Source: Acidobacteriota bacterium
GTDB taxonomy: Bacteria; Acidobacteriota; Holophagae; Holophagales; Holophagaceae
Direction of reading: 5' to 3'
Assembly (NCBI GenBank): GCA_016195985.1
Contig: JACPYP010000020.1
Span: 1 to 64,000, forward strand
Length of the DNA stretch: 64,000 nt
The notes under the pieces are model-generated. The model worked only from the letters and a program-made list of their open reading frames with translations, was not told where the DNA came from and ran no database searches. Within the stretch, counting starts at the first letter, position 1. Each line of letters begins with the position of its first letter. Both the position numbers and the translations under genes were made by a program. Positions 8,857 to 18,718 of the stretch are shown piece after piece.

Positions 8857-10725
8857 ATGACCCTACCGACTTTCAGGCAGGCCCTTGAGGCCGGCGAGTG
8901 TTTTCTCTTCGACGGAAGCACGGCCACGGCCCTGCACGACCGCGGCATCACGCTGCAGCGCAGCTTCGAGGAATGCAACCTCAAGTCGCCGGACCTGCTG
9001 CTGGCCATCCACGGGGAATTCCTCGCCGCGGGCGCCACGGTGCTCACCACCAACACCTGGGGCGCGGGCCGCCTGAAGCTGGCCGCCCGGGGCCTCGAGG
9101 GCGATCTCGGCGCCATCAACCGCGCCGGAGTGGAACTGGCCAAGCGCGCCATCGCGCAGCAGAATTCGCAGGCCTGGGTGGCGGGATGCATCGGCCCCCT
9201 GGGCGTGCGCATCGAACCCTGGGGGCCCACCTCCTACGACGAGGCCCGCGCCACCTTCCGCGAGCAGGCCCTGCCCCTCATCGAGGCGGGCGCGGACCTC
9301 CTCGTGCTGGAGGGCTTCGAGGATCTCAACGAGATCCACCAGGCCATCCTCGCCGTGCAGGAGCTGAGCGACCTTCCCATCGCTGCCCTCATGACCACCA
9401 ACGAAGACGGCCAGGCCCTCTTCGGCGCCGAGCCGGACTGGTTCATCAAGCAGCTGGACGGCTGGGGCGCGGACCTGGTGGGCCTCATCGGCGGCAACGG
9501 GCCCGCGCCCCATCTCCGCCTGCTGGAGCGCCTCAAGGCGGTCACCGCCAAGCCCATCGCCCTCATGCCCAACCCAGGCCTGCCCCACATGGTGGACGGC
9601 CGCCTCATCTACGGCGCCAGCCCCGAGTATCTCGGCGGCTTCGCCGGGCGCGCCCTGGCCGCGGGCGCCCGGGCCGTGGGCGGCTGCAGCGGCACCACCG
9701 CCGCCCACATCCGCGCCATGCGCAGCGCCTTCCGCCAGGAGCGGGCCTTCGTACAGGGCGGAGGCGGCTTCGAAATCAAACCCCACGAGCAGCCGCAGCC
9801 TGAGGTGCCCTTCGCCTTCCGCAGCCGCTTCAGCCTCAAACTGGCCCAGAACGAGTTCATCCACACCGTGGAACTGGTGCCGCCCAAGGGCATGGAATAC
9901 GACAAGCTGCTGGCCAAGACGCGCCAGTGCCGGGCGCTGGGCGTGGACGCCATCAACGTGCCCGACGGCCCCCGCGCCATGGCGCGCATGAGCGCGTTGG
10001 CCACGGCCCTCATCATCGAGCAGCAGGTGGGGCTGGAGACCATCCTTCATTACGCCTGCCGCGACCGGAACCTGCTGGGCATGCAGAGCGACCTGCTGGG
10101 CGCCGCCGGCCTGGGCCTGCGCAACCTCCTGGCGGTCACGGGAGATCCACCGAAGCTGGGGCCTTACCCCCAGGCCACCGCGGTCTTCGACGTGGATGCC
10201 ATCGGCCTGGTGAACATGCTCAAGCGCCTGAACACCGGCCTGGATCTGGGCGGCGCCAGCATCGGCAAGCCCACCTCGTTCAGCGTGGGTGTGGGCGCCA
10301 ATCCCGTGGCGGCCGACATGGAGCGCGAGAAGGCCCGTTTCCGCTACAAGGTGGAGGCCGGGGCCCAGTGGGCCATCACCCAGCCCGTCTTCGACGCGGA
10401 CACCCTCTTCCGCTTCCTGGATTTCACAGAGTCGCTGGACAGCAAGGGCGGCCTGCCCATCATCGCAGGCATCTGGCCTCTCAAGAGCCTGCGCAACGCC
10501 GAGTTCATGGCCAACGAGGTGCCCGGCGCCTACGTGCCCAAGTCAGTGCTGGCCCGCATGGCCAAATGGCCCGGCGGGGAAGACCAGCTGAAGGAAGGCC
10601 TCGACATCGCCCGCGAAGTCATCGAACTGATCCGTCCCCGCGTGCGCGGCCTGCAGCTCTCCGCGCCCTTCGGCCAGGTCGAGCTGGTGGCGCCCCTGCT
10701 GCCGAAACTGGAGGCCCCATGGTGA
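8857..10725 (+). CDS. metF: Homocysteine S-methyltransferase-like / methylenetetrahydrofolate reductase fusion
   Basis: 622-residue fusion with the YitJ-type architecture. Residues about 5-295 form a homocysteine methyltransferase-like barrel. Residues about 325-610 form an FAD-dependent 5,10-methylenetetrahydrofolate reductase with HTVELVPPKG, LLAVTGDPP and WAITQPVFD. The reductase supplies 5-methyl-THF to MetH two genes downstream. In the methyltransferase domain, the loop that is GLNC in MetH reads GLIG (residue 212 is Gly) and the GGCC pair reads GGCS (only Cys277 remains). Two of three zinc ligands are therefore missing, and this half may be inactive or repurposed. ATG 8857 is preferred to ATG 8821, since family homology starts right after it. 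It overlaps the ferredoxin gene by seven bases. SAM-dependent control through the S-box is expected. Confidence 0.9.
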   Translation: MTLPTFRQALEAGECFLFDGSTATALHDRGITLQRSFEECNLKSPDLLLAIHGEFLAAGATVLTTNTWGAGRLKLAARGLEGDLGAINRAGVELAKRAIAQQNSQAWVAGCIGPLGVRIEPWGPTSYDEARATFREQALPLIEAGADLLVLEGFEDLNEIHQAILAVQELSDLPIAALMTTNEDGQALFGAEPDWFIKQLDGWGADLVGLIGGNGPAPHLRLLERLKAVTAKPIALMPNPGLPHMVDGRLIYGASPEYLGGFAGRALAAGARAVGGCSGTTAAHIRAMRSAFRQERAFVQGGGGFEIKPHEQPQPEVPFAFRSRFSLKLAQNEFIHTVELVPPKGMEYDKLLAKTRQCRALGVDAINVPDGPRAMARMSALATALIIEQQVGLETILHYACRDRNLLGMQSDLLGAAGLGLRNLLAVTGDPPKLGPYPQATAVFDVDAIGLVNMLKRLNTGLDLGGASIGKPTSFSVGVGANPVAADMEREKARFRYKVEAGAQWAITQPVFDADTLFRFLDFTESLDSKGGLPIIAGIWPLKSLRNAEFMANEVPGAYVPKSVLARMAKWPGGEDQLKEGLDIAREVIELIRPRVRGLQLSAPFGQVELVAPLLPKLEAPW

Positions 10726-11003
10726 AGGTCCATTTCCGCCTCGAGGACATGCTGGTGGAAGCGCCGGCGGGCACGCCCTTGCAGGCCATCGCCGATGCGG
10801 CCGGGGCCGACATCACCTTCGGTTGCCGCACCGGCTCCTGCGGCACCTGCCGCGTGCGGGTCGTGGAAGGGCTCAGGCACTGCAGCGAACCCGGCTCCGA
10901 GGAACGCGATTTCCTGAAGGGCCTCGGATCGCCTGCCGACGAGCGACTGGCCTGCCAGGTGGCTGTCCACGGCGACATCGCCATCGACTATCTGGGACTT
11001 TAG
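10719..11003 (+). CDS. [2Fe-2S] plant-type ferredoxin
   Basis: 94-residue ferredoxin of the plant/xylene-monooxygenase type. The cluster-binding pattern is CRTGSCGTC (C-x4-C-x2-C), with the fourth cysteine near residue 80 in LACQV. It is soluble and cytoplasmic, with no targeting sequence. It starts inside the end of the MTHFR fusion (7-base overlap) and is followed 24 bases later by metH, so all three are co-transcribed. The placement suggests it donates electrons either to the flavin of MTHFR or to the reactivation domain of MetH, which in E. coli is served by flavodoxin. That role is inference. It could also serve the ferredoxin-type sulfite reductase encoded further downstream. Confidence 0.88.
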   Translation: MVKVHFRLEDMLVEAPAGTPLQAIADAAGADITFGCRTGSCGTCRVRVVEGLRHCSEPGSEERDFLKGLGSPADERLACQVAVHGDIAIDYLGL

Positions 11004-11027
11004 CCGCAGCAGACATGAGGTTTTTCC

Positions 11028-14000
11028 ATGACCAGCATTGAGACCCTGCTCCGCGACAAAGTGCTGCTGCTGGATGGCGGCATGGGCACGCAGATCTTCG
11101 CGCGAAAACCCACGGCGGATGATTACGGCAGCGCCGCCCTGGAAGGCTGCGTGGACCTGCTAGTGGAACGGCGGCCCCAGTGGATACGCGAGATCCATGA
11201 GAGCTATTTCAGGGCCGGCGCCGACGCGGTGGAAACCAACACCTTCGGCGCCAACCCCCTGGTGCTGAGCGAATTCGGCCTGGCCGACAAGGCTTACGCC
11301 CTCAACGTGCAGGCCGCCTCCCTCGCCAAGGAAGTGGCTCGCAGCTTCGACCGCCCCCGCTTCGTGGTGGGCTCCGTGGGCCCCGGCACCAAGCTCATCA
11401 CTCTGGGGCATGTGAGCTATGCCGACCTCCTGGCCTCATACCGGGTGCAGATGGACGGCCTGCTGGATGGCGGCGCCGATGCCATCCTCATTGAAACCTG
11501 CCAGGACCTGGGCCAGATCAAGGTGGCCGTGCGCGCCGCCCGCGAGGCCATGGCAGCCAAACAACGGAAGGTTCCCCTCTGGGTGCAGGCCACGGTGGAA
11601 ACCACGGGCACCCTGCTGGTGGGCTCCGACATTTCCGCCGTGCTCACCAGCGTGGAGCCCCTGGGCATCGATGTGCTGGGACTCAACTGCGCCACGGGCC
11701 CCGACGAGATGCACCAGCACCTGCAGGCCCTCTGCGAATCCAGCCCCTTCCGCATCAGCTGCCTGCCCAACGCCGGCCTGCCCGAGAACCGCGGCGGCCA
11801 GGTGGTCTACCCTCTGGATCCTGCGGGCTTCGCGCCCAAGGTGCTGCATGCCGCTGCCGAATTCGGCCTCTCCATCGTGGGCGGATGCTGCGGCACCACT
11901 CCCGACCACATCCGCGCATTGGCGCCCGGTGTGGACAAGCTGAACGCCCCCAAACGCGATCCCAGGCTGGAGCGCAGCGCCGCCAGCCTCTACCAGAGCA
12001 CCACACTCAAGCAGGAACCCGCGCCCCTCATCGTGGGCGAGCGCACCAATGCGAACGGCTCGAAGAAATTCCGCGATCTGCTGGCCGCAGAGGATTGGGA
12101 CGGCATGATCGCCCTGGCCAAGGAGCAGCAGCGCGAAGGCGCCCACCTGCTGGACCTTTGCGTGGCCTACGTGGGCCGGGACGAGGTGCGCGACGCCGAC
12201 GAACTGCTGAGCCGTCTCGTCTCCCAGATCACCCTGCCCCTCATGATCGACAGCACCGAATTCCCCGTCATCGAAAGGGCCCTGCAGCGCTCTCCGGGCA
12301 AATGCGTCATCAACTCCATCAACTTCGAGGACGGCGAAGCCAAGGCCAGGGCCATTCTCGATCTGTGCAAGACCTACGGCGCCGCCGTGGTGGCCCTCAC
12401 CATCGACGAGCGCGGCATGGCCAAGAGCCGCGAACAGAAGCTGGAAGTGGCCAAGCGCCTCTATGCCCTGGCGGTGGGCGAGTACGGCCTCGACCCCGGC
12501 GATCTCATCATCGATCCGCTCACCTTCACCCTGGGCAGCGGCGATGAGGAATTCCGCGGCTCCGCCATCGAGACGCTGGAAGCCCTGAAGCTCATCAAGG
12601 CCGAGCTGCCTGGCGTCATGACCATTCTCGGCGTGAGCAATGTGAGCTTCGGCCTCAACCCCGCCACCCGCCACATCCTCAATGCCTTGATGCTCTATCA
12701 CGGCGTGAAGTTCGGCCTGGACATGGCCATCTTCAACGCGTCGAAGGTCATTCCCGTGGCCAAGATCGATCCCGACGACCGGAAGATCGTGGAGGATCTC
12801 CTCTTCGACCGCCGCGCCGAGGGCTACGATCCCCTCAAGGCCCTCATGGCCCGCTTCAGCGACCGCAAGGCTGCCGTGGCGGACGATCACCGCGCTGACC
12901 TGCCCGTACTGGAGCGCCTCCACCGCGGCATTCTGGATGGGGAGAAGCAGGCCATCCTGGCGGACGTGGACGAGGCCCTGAAGGATCACGACCCCCTGAA
13001 ACTCATCAACGAGACCCTGCTGGCCGCCATGAAAGTGGTGGGCGAGCGCTTCGGCGCCGGGGAGATGCAGCTGCCCTTCGTGCTGGAGAGCGCCGAGGCC
13101 ATGAAGGCCGCCATCCGCCGCATCGAGCCGCATCTGCCCAAGGAATCCAACTACCAGAAGGGCCGCATCCTCTTGGCCACGGTGAAGGGCGATGTGCACG
13201 ACATCGGCAAGAACCTGGTGGACATCATCCTCAGCAACAACGGCTTCGAGGTGAAGAACCTGGGCATCAAGCAGCCCATCGAAGCCATTCTGAAGGAATA
13301 CGAAACCTGGCCCGCCGACGCCATCGGCCTTTCGGGCCTGCTGGTGAAATCCACGGTGATCATGAAGGAGAACCTCCACTTCATGGAATCGCTGGATCTG
13401 AAGGTGCCCGTCATCCTGGGCGGCGCGGCCCTCACCCGCGACTACGTGGAGGGCGACTGCCGCCGCAGCTACCGCGGTTCCGTCTACTACGCCGAAGACG
13501 CCTTCGAGGGCCTGCGCCACATGCAGGCCCTGGCCGCAGGCGACACGGCCGTGCCCCCGCCGGTGTCGCCCACCCAGTCTGGCGATGCCATCACCGTCAT
13601 CCGCCGAGGCGGCGCGTCCGTAGCCCTGACAGCGGCAGGCCAGAGCAGCTGGGTGCGCCATGAGGCGGCCGTTCCGACCCCGCCCTTCTGGGGGGTGCGG
13701 GAGCTGGCGGACGCACCCGTGGACCTCTTTGAGCATCTGGATGATTTCGCCCTCATCCGCAACCGCTGGGGCTTCAGCCAGGGGGCCCAAAGCGACGAAG
13801 CCTTCGCCGCCGTGCTCAAGGACAAGGCCGAACCGCAGCTGGCCTACTGGCAGGACCGCCTGGCCAAGGATCCCCTCTTCCGGCCCAGGGCCCGCTACGG
13901 CTACTTCCCGGTGCGCGCCGAGGGAGATGCGCTGCGGGTTTTCGATCCCACGGATCCCTCGCAGACCCTCGCCGTGCTTGCCTTCCCCAGGCAGACCGCC

Positions 14001-14450
14001 GGGCGGCGCTTGTGCATCAGCGACTTCTTCCGCGCCGACGCCACCGACGTGCTGGCCATGCAGCTGGTCACCCTGGGCCAGGCGGCGGCAGACCATGCGG
14101 CCAAGCTCTACAAAGAGGACGGCTACGCAGACTACTTCGCCTTCCATGGCTTGGCCACGGAGCTCACCGAAGCCTACGCGGAACGGCTTCACGCCCGCAT
14201 CCGGCGGGAGCTGGGCATCGCCGCGAAGGATCTCCCGGGTCGCGCCCTCTTCGCCCAGGGCTACCAGGGCTCCCGCTATTCCTACGGATACCCCGCCTGC
14301 CCGGACTTGGAAGGCAATGGCCCCATCCTGGACCTGCTGCGCGGCGCCGAGATCGGCGTAACCCTCAGCGACAGCCACCAGATGGATCCCGAATACAGCA
14401 CCAGCGCCCTGGTGGCCTGGCATCCCCAGGCCCGCTATTTCTCGATTTAG
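11028..14450 (+). CDS. metH: Cobalamin-dependent methionine synthase MetH
   Basis: Transfers the methyl group of 5-methyl-THF to homocysteine through cob(I)alamin. At 1140 residues it has all four modules. The homocysteine domain (about 1-310) has zinc cysteines Cys221 (GLNCATGP), Cys287 and Cys288 (GGCCGTT). The pterin domain (about 335-600) contains GERTNANGSKKF. The cap and B12 domains (about 625-870) contain the axial-ligand motif DVHDIGKN with His724. The C-terminal AdoMet-dependent reactivation domain (about 895-1140) contains RYSYGYPACPDLE. The start ATG has GAGG seven bases upstream. It is the last gene of the S-box-controlled operon. Presence of the reactivation domain means a low-potential electron donor is needed; the adjacent ferredoxin is a candidate. 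Confidence 0.97.
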   Translation: MTSIETLLRDKVLLLDGGMGTQIFARKPTADDYGSAALEGCVDLLVERRPQWIREIHESYFRAGADAVETNTFGANPLVLSEFGLADKAYALNVQAASLAKEVARSFDRPRFVVGSVGPGTKLITLGHVSYADLLASYRVQMDGLLDGGADAILIETCQDLGQIKVAVRAAREAMAAKQRKVPLWVQATVETTGTLLVGSDISAVLTSVEPLGIDVLGLNCATGPDEMHQHLQALCESSPFRISCLPNAGLPENRGGQVVYPLDPAGFAPKVLHAAAEFGLSIVGGCCGTTPDHIRALAPGVDKLNAPKRDPRLERSAASLYQSTTLKQEPAPLIVGERTNANGSKKFRDLLAAEDWDGMIALAKEQQREGAHLLDLCVAYVGRDEVRDADELLSRLVSQITLPLMIDSTEFPVIERALQRSPGKCVINSINFEDGEAKARAILDLCKTYGAAVVALTIDERGMAKSREQKLEVAKRLYALAVGEYGLDPGDLIIDPLTFTLGSGDEEFRGSAIETLEALKLIKAELPGVMTILGVSNVSFGLNPATRHILNALMLYHGVKFGLDMAIFNASKVIPVAKIDPDDRKIVEDLLFDRRAEGYDPLKALMARFSDRKAAVADDHRADLPVLERLHRGILDGEKQAILADVDEALKDHDPLKLINETLLAAMKVVGERFGAGEMQLPFVLESAEAMKAAIRRIEPHLPKESNYQKGRILLATVKGDVHDIGKNLVDIILSNNGFEVKNLGIKQPIEAILKEYETWPADAIGLSGLLVKSTVIMKENLHFMESLDLKVPVILGGAALTRDYVEGDCRRSYRGSVYYAEDAFEGLRHMQALAAGDTAVPPPVSPTQSGDAITVIRRGGASVALTAAGQSSWVRHEAAVPTPPFWGVRELADAPVDLFEHLDDFALIRNRWGFSQGAQSDEAFAAVLKDKAEPQLAYWQDRLAKDPLFRPRARYGYFPVRAEGDALRVFDPTDPSQTLAVLAFPRQTAGRRLCISDFFRADATDVLAMQLVTLGQAAADHAAKLYKEDGYADYFAFHGLATELTEAYAERLHARIRRELGIAAKDLPGRALFAQGYQGSRYSYGYPACPDLEGNGPILDLLRGAEIGVTLSDSHQMDPEYSTSALVAWHPQARYFSI

Positions 14451-14527
14451 CGAGGGACGGAAACCGGATGTGCGTGGATTCCGCCGGCCTCTGCTACTGT
14501 CGTCGGAATCCCCAACCCGGAGGCACC

Positions 14528-15211
14528 ATGAAGCCGCACCTCGTCCTGCCCCTGCTCGCCCTCGCCGCGTCGATGACCGCCGCGGCCCAGCAGCCTGCGC
14601 CCGCCGCCCCGGCCGCTCCCGCGGCCCAGCCCGCCCCGGCGCCCCGCCCCGCCGCCAGCCCCAAGGCCCAGGCCGCCACCCAGGTGGCCGGCAAGTGGGC
14701 CGAACCCAAACCCGGTGCCGCCCCCCGCTACCAGGACGGCAAGTGGATCACCGTGGACTACAGCGCCCCCATCCTCCGCGGCCGCGCCGAGATCTTCGGC
14801 AAAGGCGCCGATTTCGGAAAGGGCGTCTCCGGCGGCGATCCCGTGTGGCGGGCCGGCGCCAACCAGACCACCCGCTTCAAGACCGAAGTGCCCCTCGTCA
14901 TCGGCGGCAAGACCATCGCCGCCGGGGAGTACAGCCTCTTCGTGGATCTGAAGGAGGGGGCCTGGACCTTCATCCTCTCCTCCCAGCCCGCCCTCTCGAA
15001 GTGGGATGCCAATGAAAAGAAGGCCACCTGGGGCGCCACCAACTACGATCCCAAATTCGACGTGGTGCGCGCTCCCATGAAGCTGGTCAAAGGCCACCTT
15101 TCCCTGGACCAGCTCACCTTCTCGTTCGTGAACATGACCCAGCAGGGCGGCAGCCTGGCCCTGGCCTGGGACACCCAGAACGCCAGCGTCGACTTCAAGG
15201 TCGCCCACTAG
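14528..15211 (+). CDS. Exported DUF2911 family protein
   Basis: 227 residues. A signal peptide (about 1-21, ending ASMTAAA) is followed by a long Ala/Pro-rich linker (about 22-60) and a DUF2911 domain (about 75-227). Family-like phrases include YSAPILRGR, DPVWRAGANQTT and LVIGGKTIAAGEYSLF. DUF2911 proteins are common in Acidobacteria and Bacteroidetes; their function is unknown. GGAGG at 14519-14523 sets the ATG. It lies 77 bases after metH with no terminator seen between them, so read-through from the methionine operon is possible, though a functional link is not implied. Confidence 0.8.
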   Translation: MKPHLVLPLLALAASMTAAAQQPAPAAPAAPAAQPAPAPRPAASPKAQAATQVAGKWAEPKPGAAPRYQDGKWITVDYSAPILRGRAEIFGKGADFGKGVSGGDPVWRAGANQTTRFKTEVPLVIGGKTIAAGEYSLFVDLKEGAWTFILSSQPALSKWDANEKKATWGATNYDPKFDVVRAPMKLVKGHLSLDQLTFSFVNMTQQGGSLALAWDTQNASVDFKVAH

Positions 15212-15335
15212 GTTCTAGCCGGCCAGGCCCCCACGCTGCGCTGCGGCGACCAAGCCAATCGACATCCGCGTCCTCCCGGGCAGGCCCGCCGGGGGGACGC
15301 GTTGCGTAGGGGCCCAGGAAAAGAGGGGAATCCGC

Positions 15336-15434
15336 CTTAATGATTACTCAACTTATTTAGTTTTATAAATGCTGCAAATATCTACAAATTGGCCAAAAAT
15401 AAGCCTTGAAAAAGAGCATTGGATTGATTATCTT
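15336..15434 (+). promoter_or_regulatory. AT-rich promoter region of the sulfate assimilation operon
   Basis: The 486-base gap 15212-15697 holds no gene. Its middle is strikingly AT-rich for this genome. TTGAAA (15406-15411), a 17-base spacer and TATCTT (15429-15434) form a good sigma-70-like promoter, predicting a start near 15441, about 40 bases before the S-box. Confidence 0.55.
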
Positions 15435-15482
15435 TTCATCAGACCTCGCGGGGTCATGACACCGGAATCCTTGCCAGCTCCA

Positions 15483-15596
15483 TAGCGCGCTATCCAGAAA
15501 GGTGGAGGGACGGGCCCTGTGAAACCTTGGCAACCTGCGAAAGCAAGGTGCCAATTCCTGCCGGCGGCTTTGGCCACCGGGTAGATGCCGAGCTGT
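15483..15596 (+). ncRNA. SAM-I (S-box) riboswitch before the sulfate operon
   Basis: All conserved S-box blocks are present (CCAGAAAGGTGGAGGGAC, GGGCCCTGTGAAACC, TTGGCAACC, AAGGTGCCAATTCCTGCC). P1 is closed by the complementary flanks AGCGCGCTATC and GATGCCGAGCT. Its core is nearly identical to the S-box before metY. It ties sulfate uptake and reduction to the SAM level, not only to cysteine. Confidence 0.95.
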
Positions 15597-15610
15597 CCAC
15601 ATCGACAGAC

Positions 15611-15641
15611 AGGGCCCGAACTTATCGGGCCCTCGTTATTT
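15611..15641 (+). terminator. Riboswitch-linked terminator before cobA
   Basis: A perfect 9-bp stem (AGGGCCCGA / TCGGGCCCT, 15611-15619 and 15625-15633) with a five-base loop is followed by a T-rich run. It lies just after P1 of the S-box, as expected for a transcription-attenuating expression platform. Confidence 0.8.
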
Positions 15642-15697
15642 GGATCGCGCCGGAGCGGCGAGGGCCCGCGCCCCGCTCCCGTTGCCCAGGAACCGCC

Positions 15698-16555
<858 letters not shown>

Positions 16556-17065
16556 GCTCCGGTCGCTGCTTCCGACCGGCGCCACCCTCCGCGCCGTGGC
16601 CACCCGCTTTTCCGGCCCTTTCCGCCAGGAGGCCGAAGGCCGCGCGGTGCACCTTCTGGAGCGCCCCTTCGAGTCCGGCGATCTGGACGGAACCCACCTC
16701 GTGGTCTCCGCCACCAACGATCCCGAAACCAACGCCCGCATCGCCGCCCAGTGCCGCCAGCGCGGCATCTGGATCAACGCCGTGGACGATCCCGCCTCCT
16801 GCGATGCGCTTTTCGCCAGCACCCTCCGCCGAGGCCCCTGGACTCTGGCCATTTCCACCGAGGGCGCCTTCGCCGGCCTGTCCCGCGCCCTCCGCCTGGC
16901 CCTGGAAGACCTCATCCCCGACGATCCCAGCCTGCAGGCCCTCGTCGATCTCCGGGCCCGGGCCCGGCAACTGCCCCCCGAGGTCCGCAGCCGCGCCCTC
17001 CTGACCTTGCTCGACAACTTCCACACGGCCTGCTTCCCGCCTCCCCCTTCCCTTCCGGAGTCCCC

Positions 17066-18718
17066 ATGAGCGTCGCCCCCGCCGAGCATCCCGCCGAGGC
17101 CCTCAAGCGCGAATCGCGGCACCTGCGGGGCGCCCTGGCCGAAGAACTGGCCAGCGGCGCCGAGGGTTTCAGCAAGGATTCGGAAACCCTGCTGAAATTC
17201 CACGGCCTCTACCAGCAGAAGAACCGCGACAAGGCCCCGGAAACCCCCAAGCATCCCGTGCTCATGGTGCGGGGGCGCATCCCCGGCGGCCGCCTGGAAG
17301 CCGCCCAGTACCAGGCCTGGGACCGCATCGCCGACACCTTCGGCGACGGCAGCCTGCGCATCACGACGCGGCAGAGCCTCGAGCTGCACGGCGTGGTGAA
17401 GGGCGATGTGAAGGCCGCGCTGCAGGCCCTCCACGCGGCGCTGCAAACCACCCAGGGCGCCTGCGGCGACGTGGTGCGCAACGTCACCCAGGCGCCCAAT
17501 CCCTGGGGCCGCGCCGATCTGGCCCAGCTCGACGCCGTGGCCGAGCGGCTGTCGAACCATTTCCGCTCCCGCGCCAAGGCCTACGCCGAAGTGTGGCTGG
17601 AAGGCGAAAAGGTGGAGGCGGCCACCGAATCCGAGCCCGTGCTGGGGGAGGCCTACCTGCCCCGGAAGTTCAAGATCTCCCTCACGGCGGCGGGCGAGAA
17701 CGCCGTGGACATCTACACCAACGATCTGGCCTTCGCGGCCACCTTCAAGGAGGGCGCCATCGACGGGTATTTCGTGCTGGCCGGCGGCGGCATGGGCATG
17801 ACCCACAACGACGCCACCACCTTCCCCCGTCTGGCCGATCTCCTGGGCTGGATTCCGGCGCACGCCGCGCTGAAGGTGGCCGAAGCCGTCGTCGCCATCC
17901 ACCGCGACCATGGCAACCGCGGCGACCGCCGCCGCGCGCGCCTCAAGTACGTGGTCGCTCAGCGGGGCCTGGAATGGTTGCGCGCCGAGGTGGAAACCCG
18001 CGCGGGCTTGATCTTCATCGACCGCGACCTGCCGCCCTGGCGCACCACCTCCACCCTGGGCTGGCTTCCGCGCGCCGACGGCACCTGGGCCCTGGGCCTG
18101 CACACGCTTTCAGGCCGCGTGGCCGGCCCTCTCAAGGCCGCCCTGCGGGAGCTGGTCGAACGGTTCCGGCTGGCCGTGCAGTTCACGCCCGATCAGGACG
18201 CCATCCTCATCGGCGTTCCCGATCCAGCCAGGGGCGAGGTGGATGCGTTCTTCAAAGCGCGCGGCCTCGATATCCACAGCCCGGCGCCCCTCTTCGACCG
18301 CGCCCTGGCCTGCGTGGCGCTTCCTTACTGCGGCCTGGCCATCACCGAGGCGGAGCGGGCCCTGCCCGAGCTGATGGCGCTTCTCCAGTCCCGGCTCGAA
18401 GATCACGGCCTGGCGGAGCGCGCCCCCGTGTTCCGCGTGGCGGGCTGCGCCAACGGCTGCTCCCGGCCTTACGCCGCCGAGCTCGCCCTGGTGGGCCAAA
18501 CCCCAGGCAAGTACGCCCTCTACCTCGGAGGCCATGTGGAAGGCACCCGGCTGGCCCAGGAAGTGCTCCAGAAGGTGTCCATCGAAGCCTTGGGGCCCCT
18601 GCTGGATAAACTCTTCACCCTCTGGAAGGCGGAGGGCCAGGCCGGCGAAAGGCTCGGCGATTTCGCCGTCCGCTACGGCCTCGACGCGCTGAAGCAGCGG
18701 CTGGAGGTGCAGCCTTGA
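17066..18718 (+). CDS. cysI: Sulfite reductase hemoprotein
   Basis: Reduces sulfite to sulfide with six electrons at a siroheme coupled to a [4Fe-4S] cluster. At 550 residues it has the duplicated ferredoxin-like/siroheme halves. All four cluster ligands are visible: Cys416 and Cys422 in ACVALPYCGLAI, Cys461 and Cys465 in GCANGCSRPY. The N-terminal half contains the substrate-binding region ITTRQSLELHG. No cysJ flavoprotein gene is present in the window, so electrons probably come from ferredoxin or another donor. ATGA overlap with the preceding gene; an internal GGAGG near its end serves cysH. Nitrite reductase is the main alternative, but the operon strongly favours sulfite. Confidence 0.93.
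   Translation: MSVAPAEHPAEALKRESRHLRGALAEELASGAEGFSKDSETLLKFHGLYQQKNRDKAPETPKHPVLMVRGRIPGGRLEAAQYQAWDRIADTFGDGSLRITTRQSLELHGVVKGDVKAALQALHAALQTTQGACGDVVRNVTQAPNPWGRADLAQLDAVAERLSNHFRSRAKAYAEVWLEGEKVEAATESEPVLGEAYLPRKFKISLTAAGENAVDIYTNDLAFAATFKEGAIDGYFVLAGGGMGMTHNDATTFPRLADLLGWIPAHAALKVAEAVVAIHRDHGNRGDRRRARLKYVVAQRGLEWLRAEVETRAGLIFIDRDLPPWRTTSTLGWLPRADGTWALGLHTLSGRVAGPLKAALRELVERFRLAVQFTPDQDAILIGVPDPARGEVDAFFKARGLDIHSPAPLFDRALACVALPYCGLAITEAERALPELMALLQSRLEDHGLAERAPVFRVAGCANGCSRPYAAELALVGQTPGKYALYLGGHVEGTRLAQEVLQKVSIEALGPLLDKLFTLWKAEGQAGERLGDFAVRYGLDALKQRLEVQP

Noticed and set aside
11436-14423. A 995-codon open frame antisense to metH
   Set aside because: It is a shadow of third-position GC bias in metH; the product has no recognisable domain and metH is certain.
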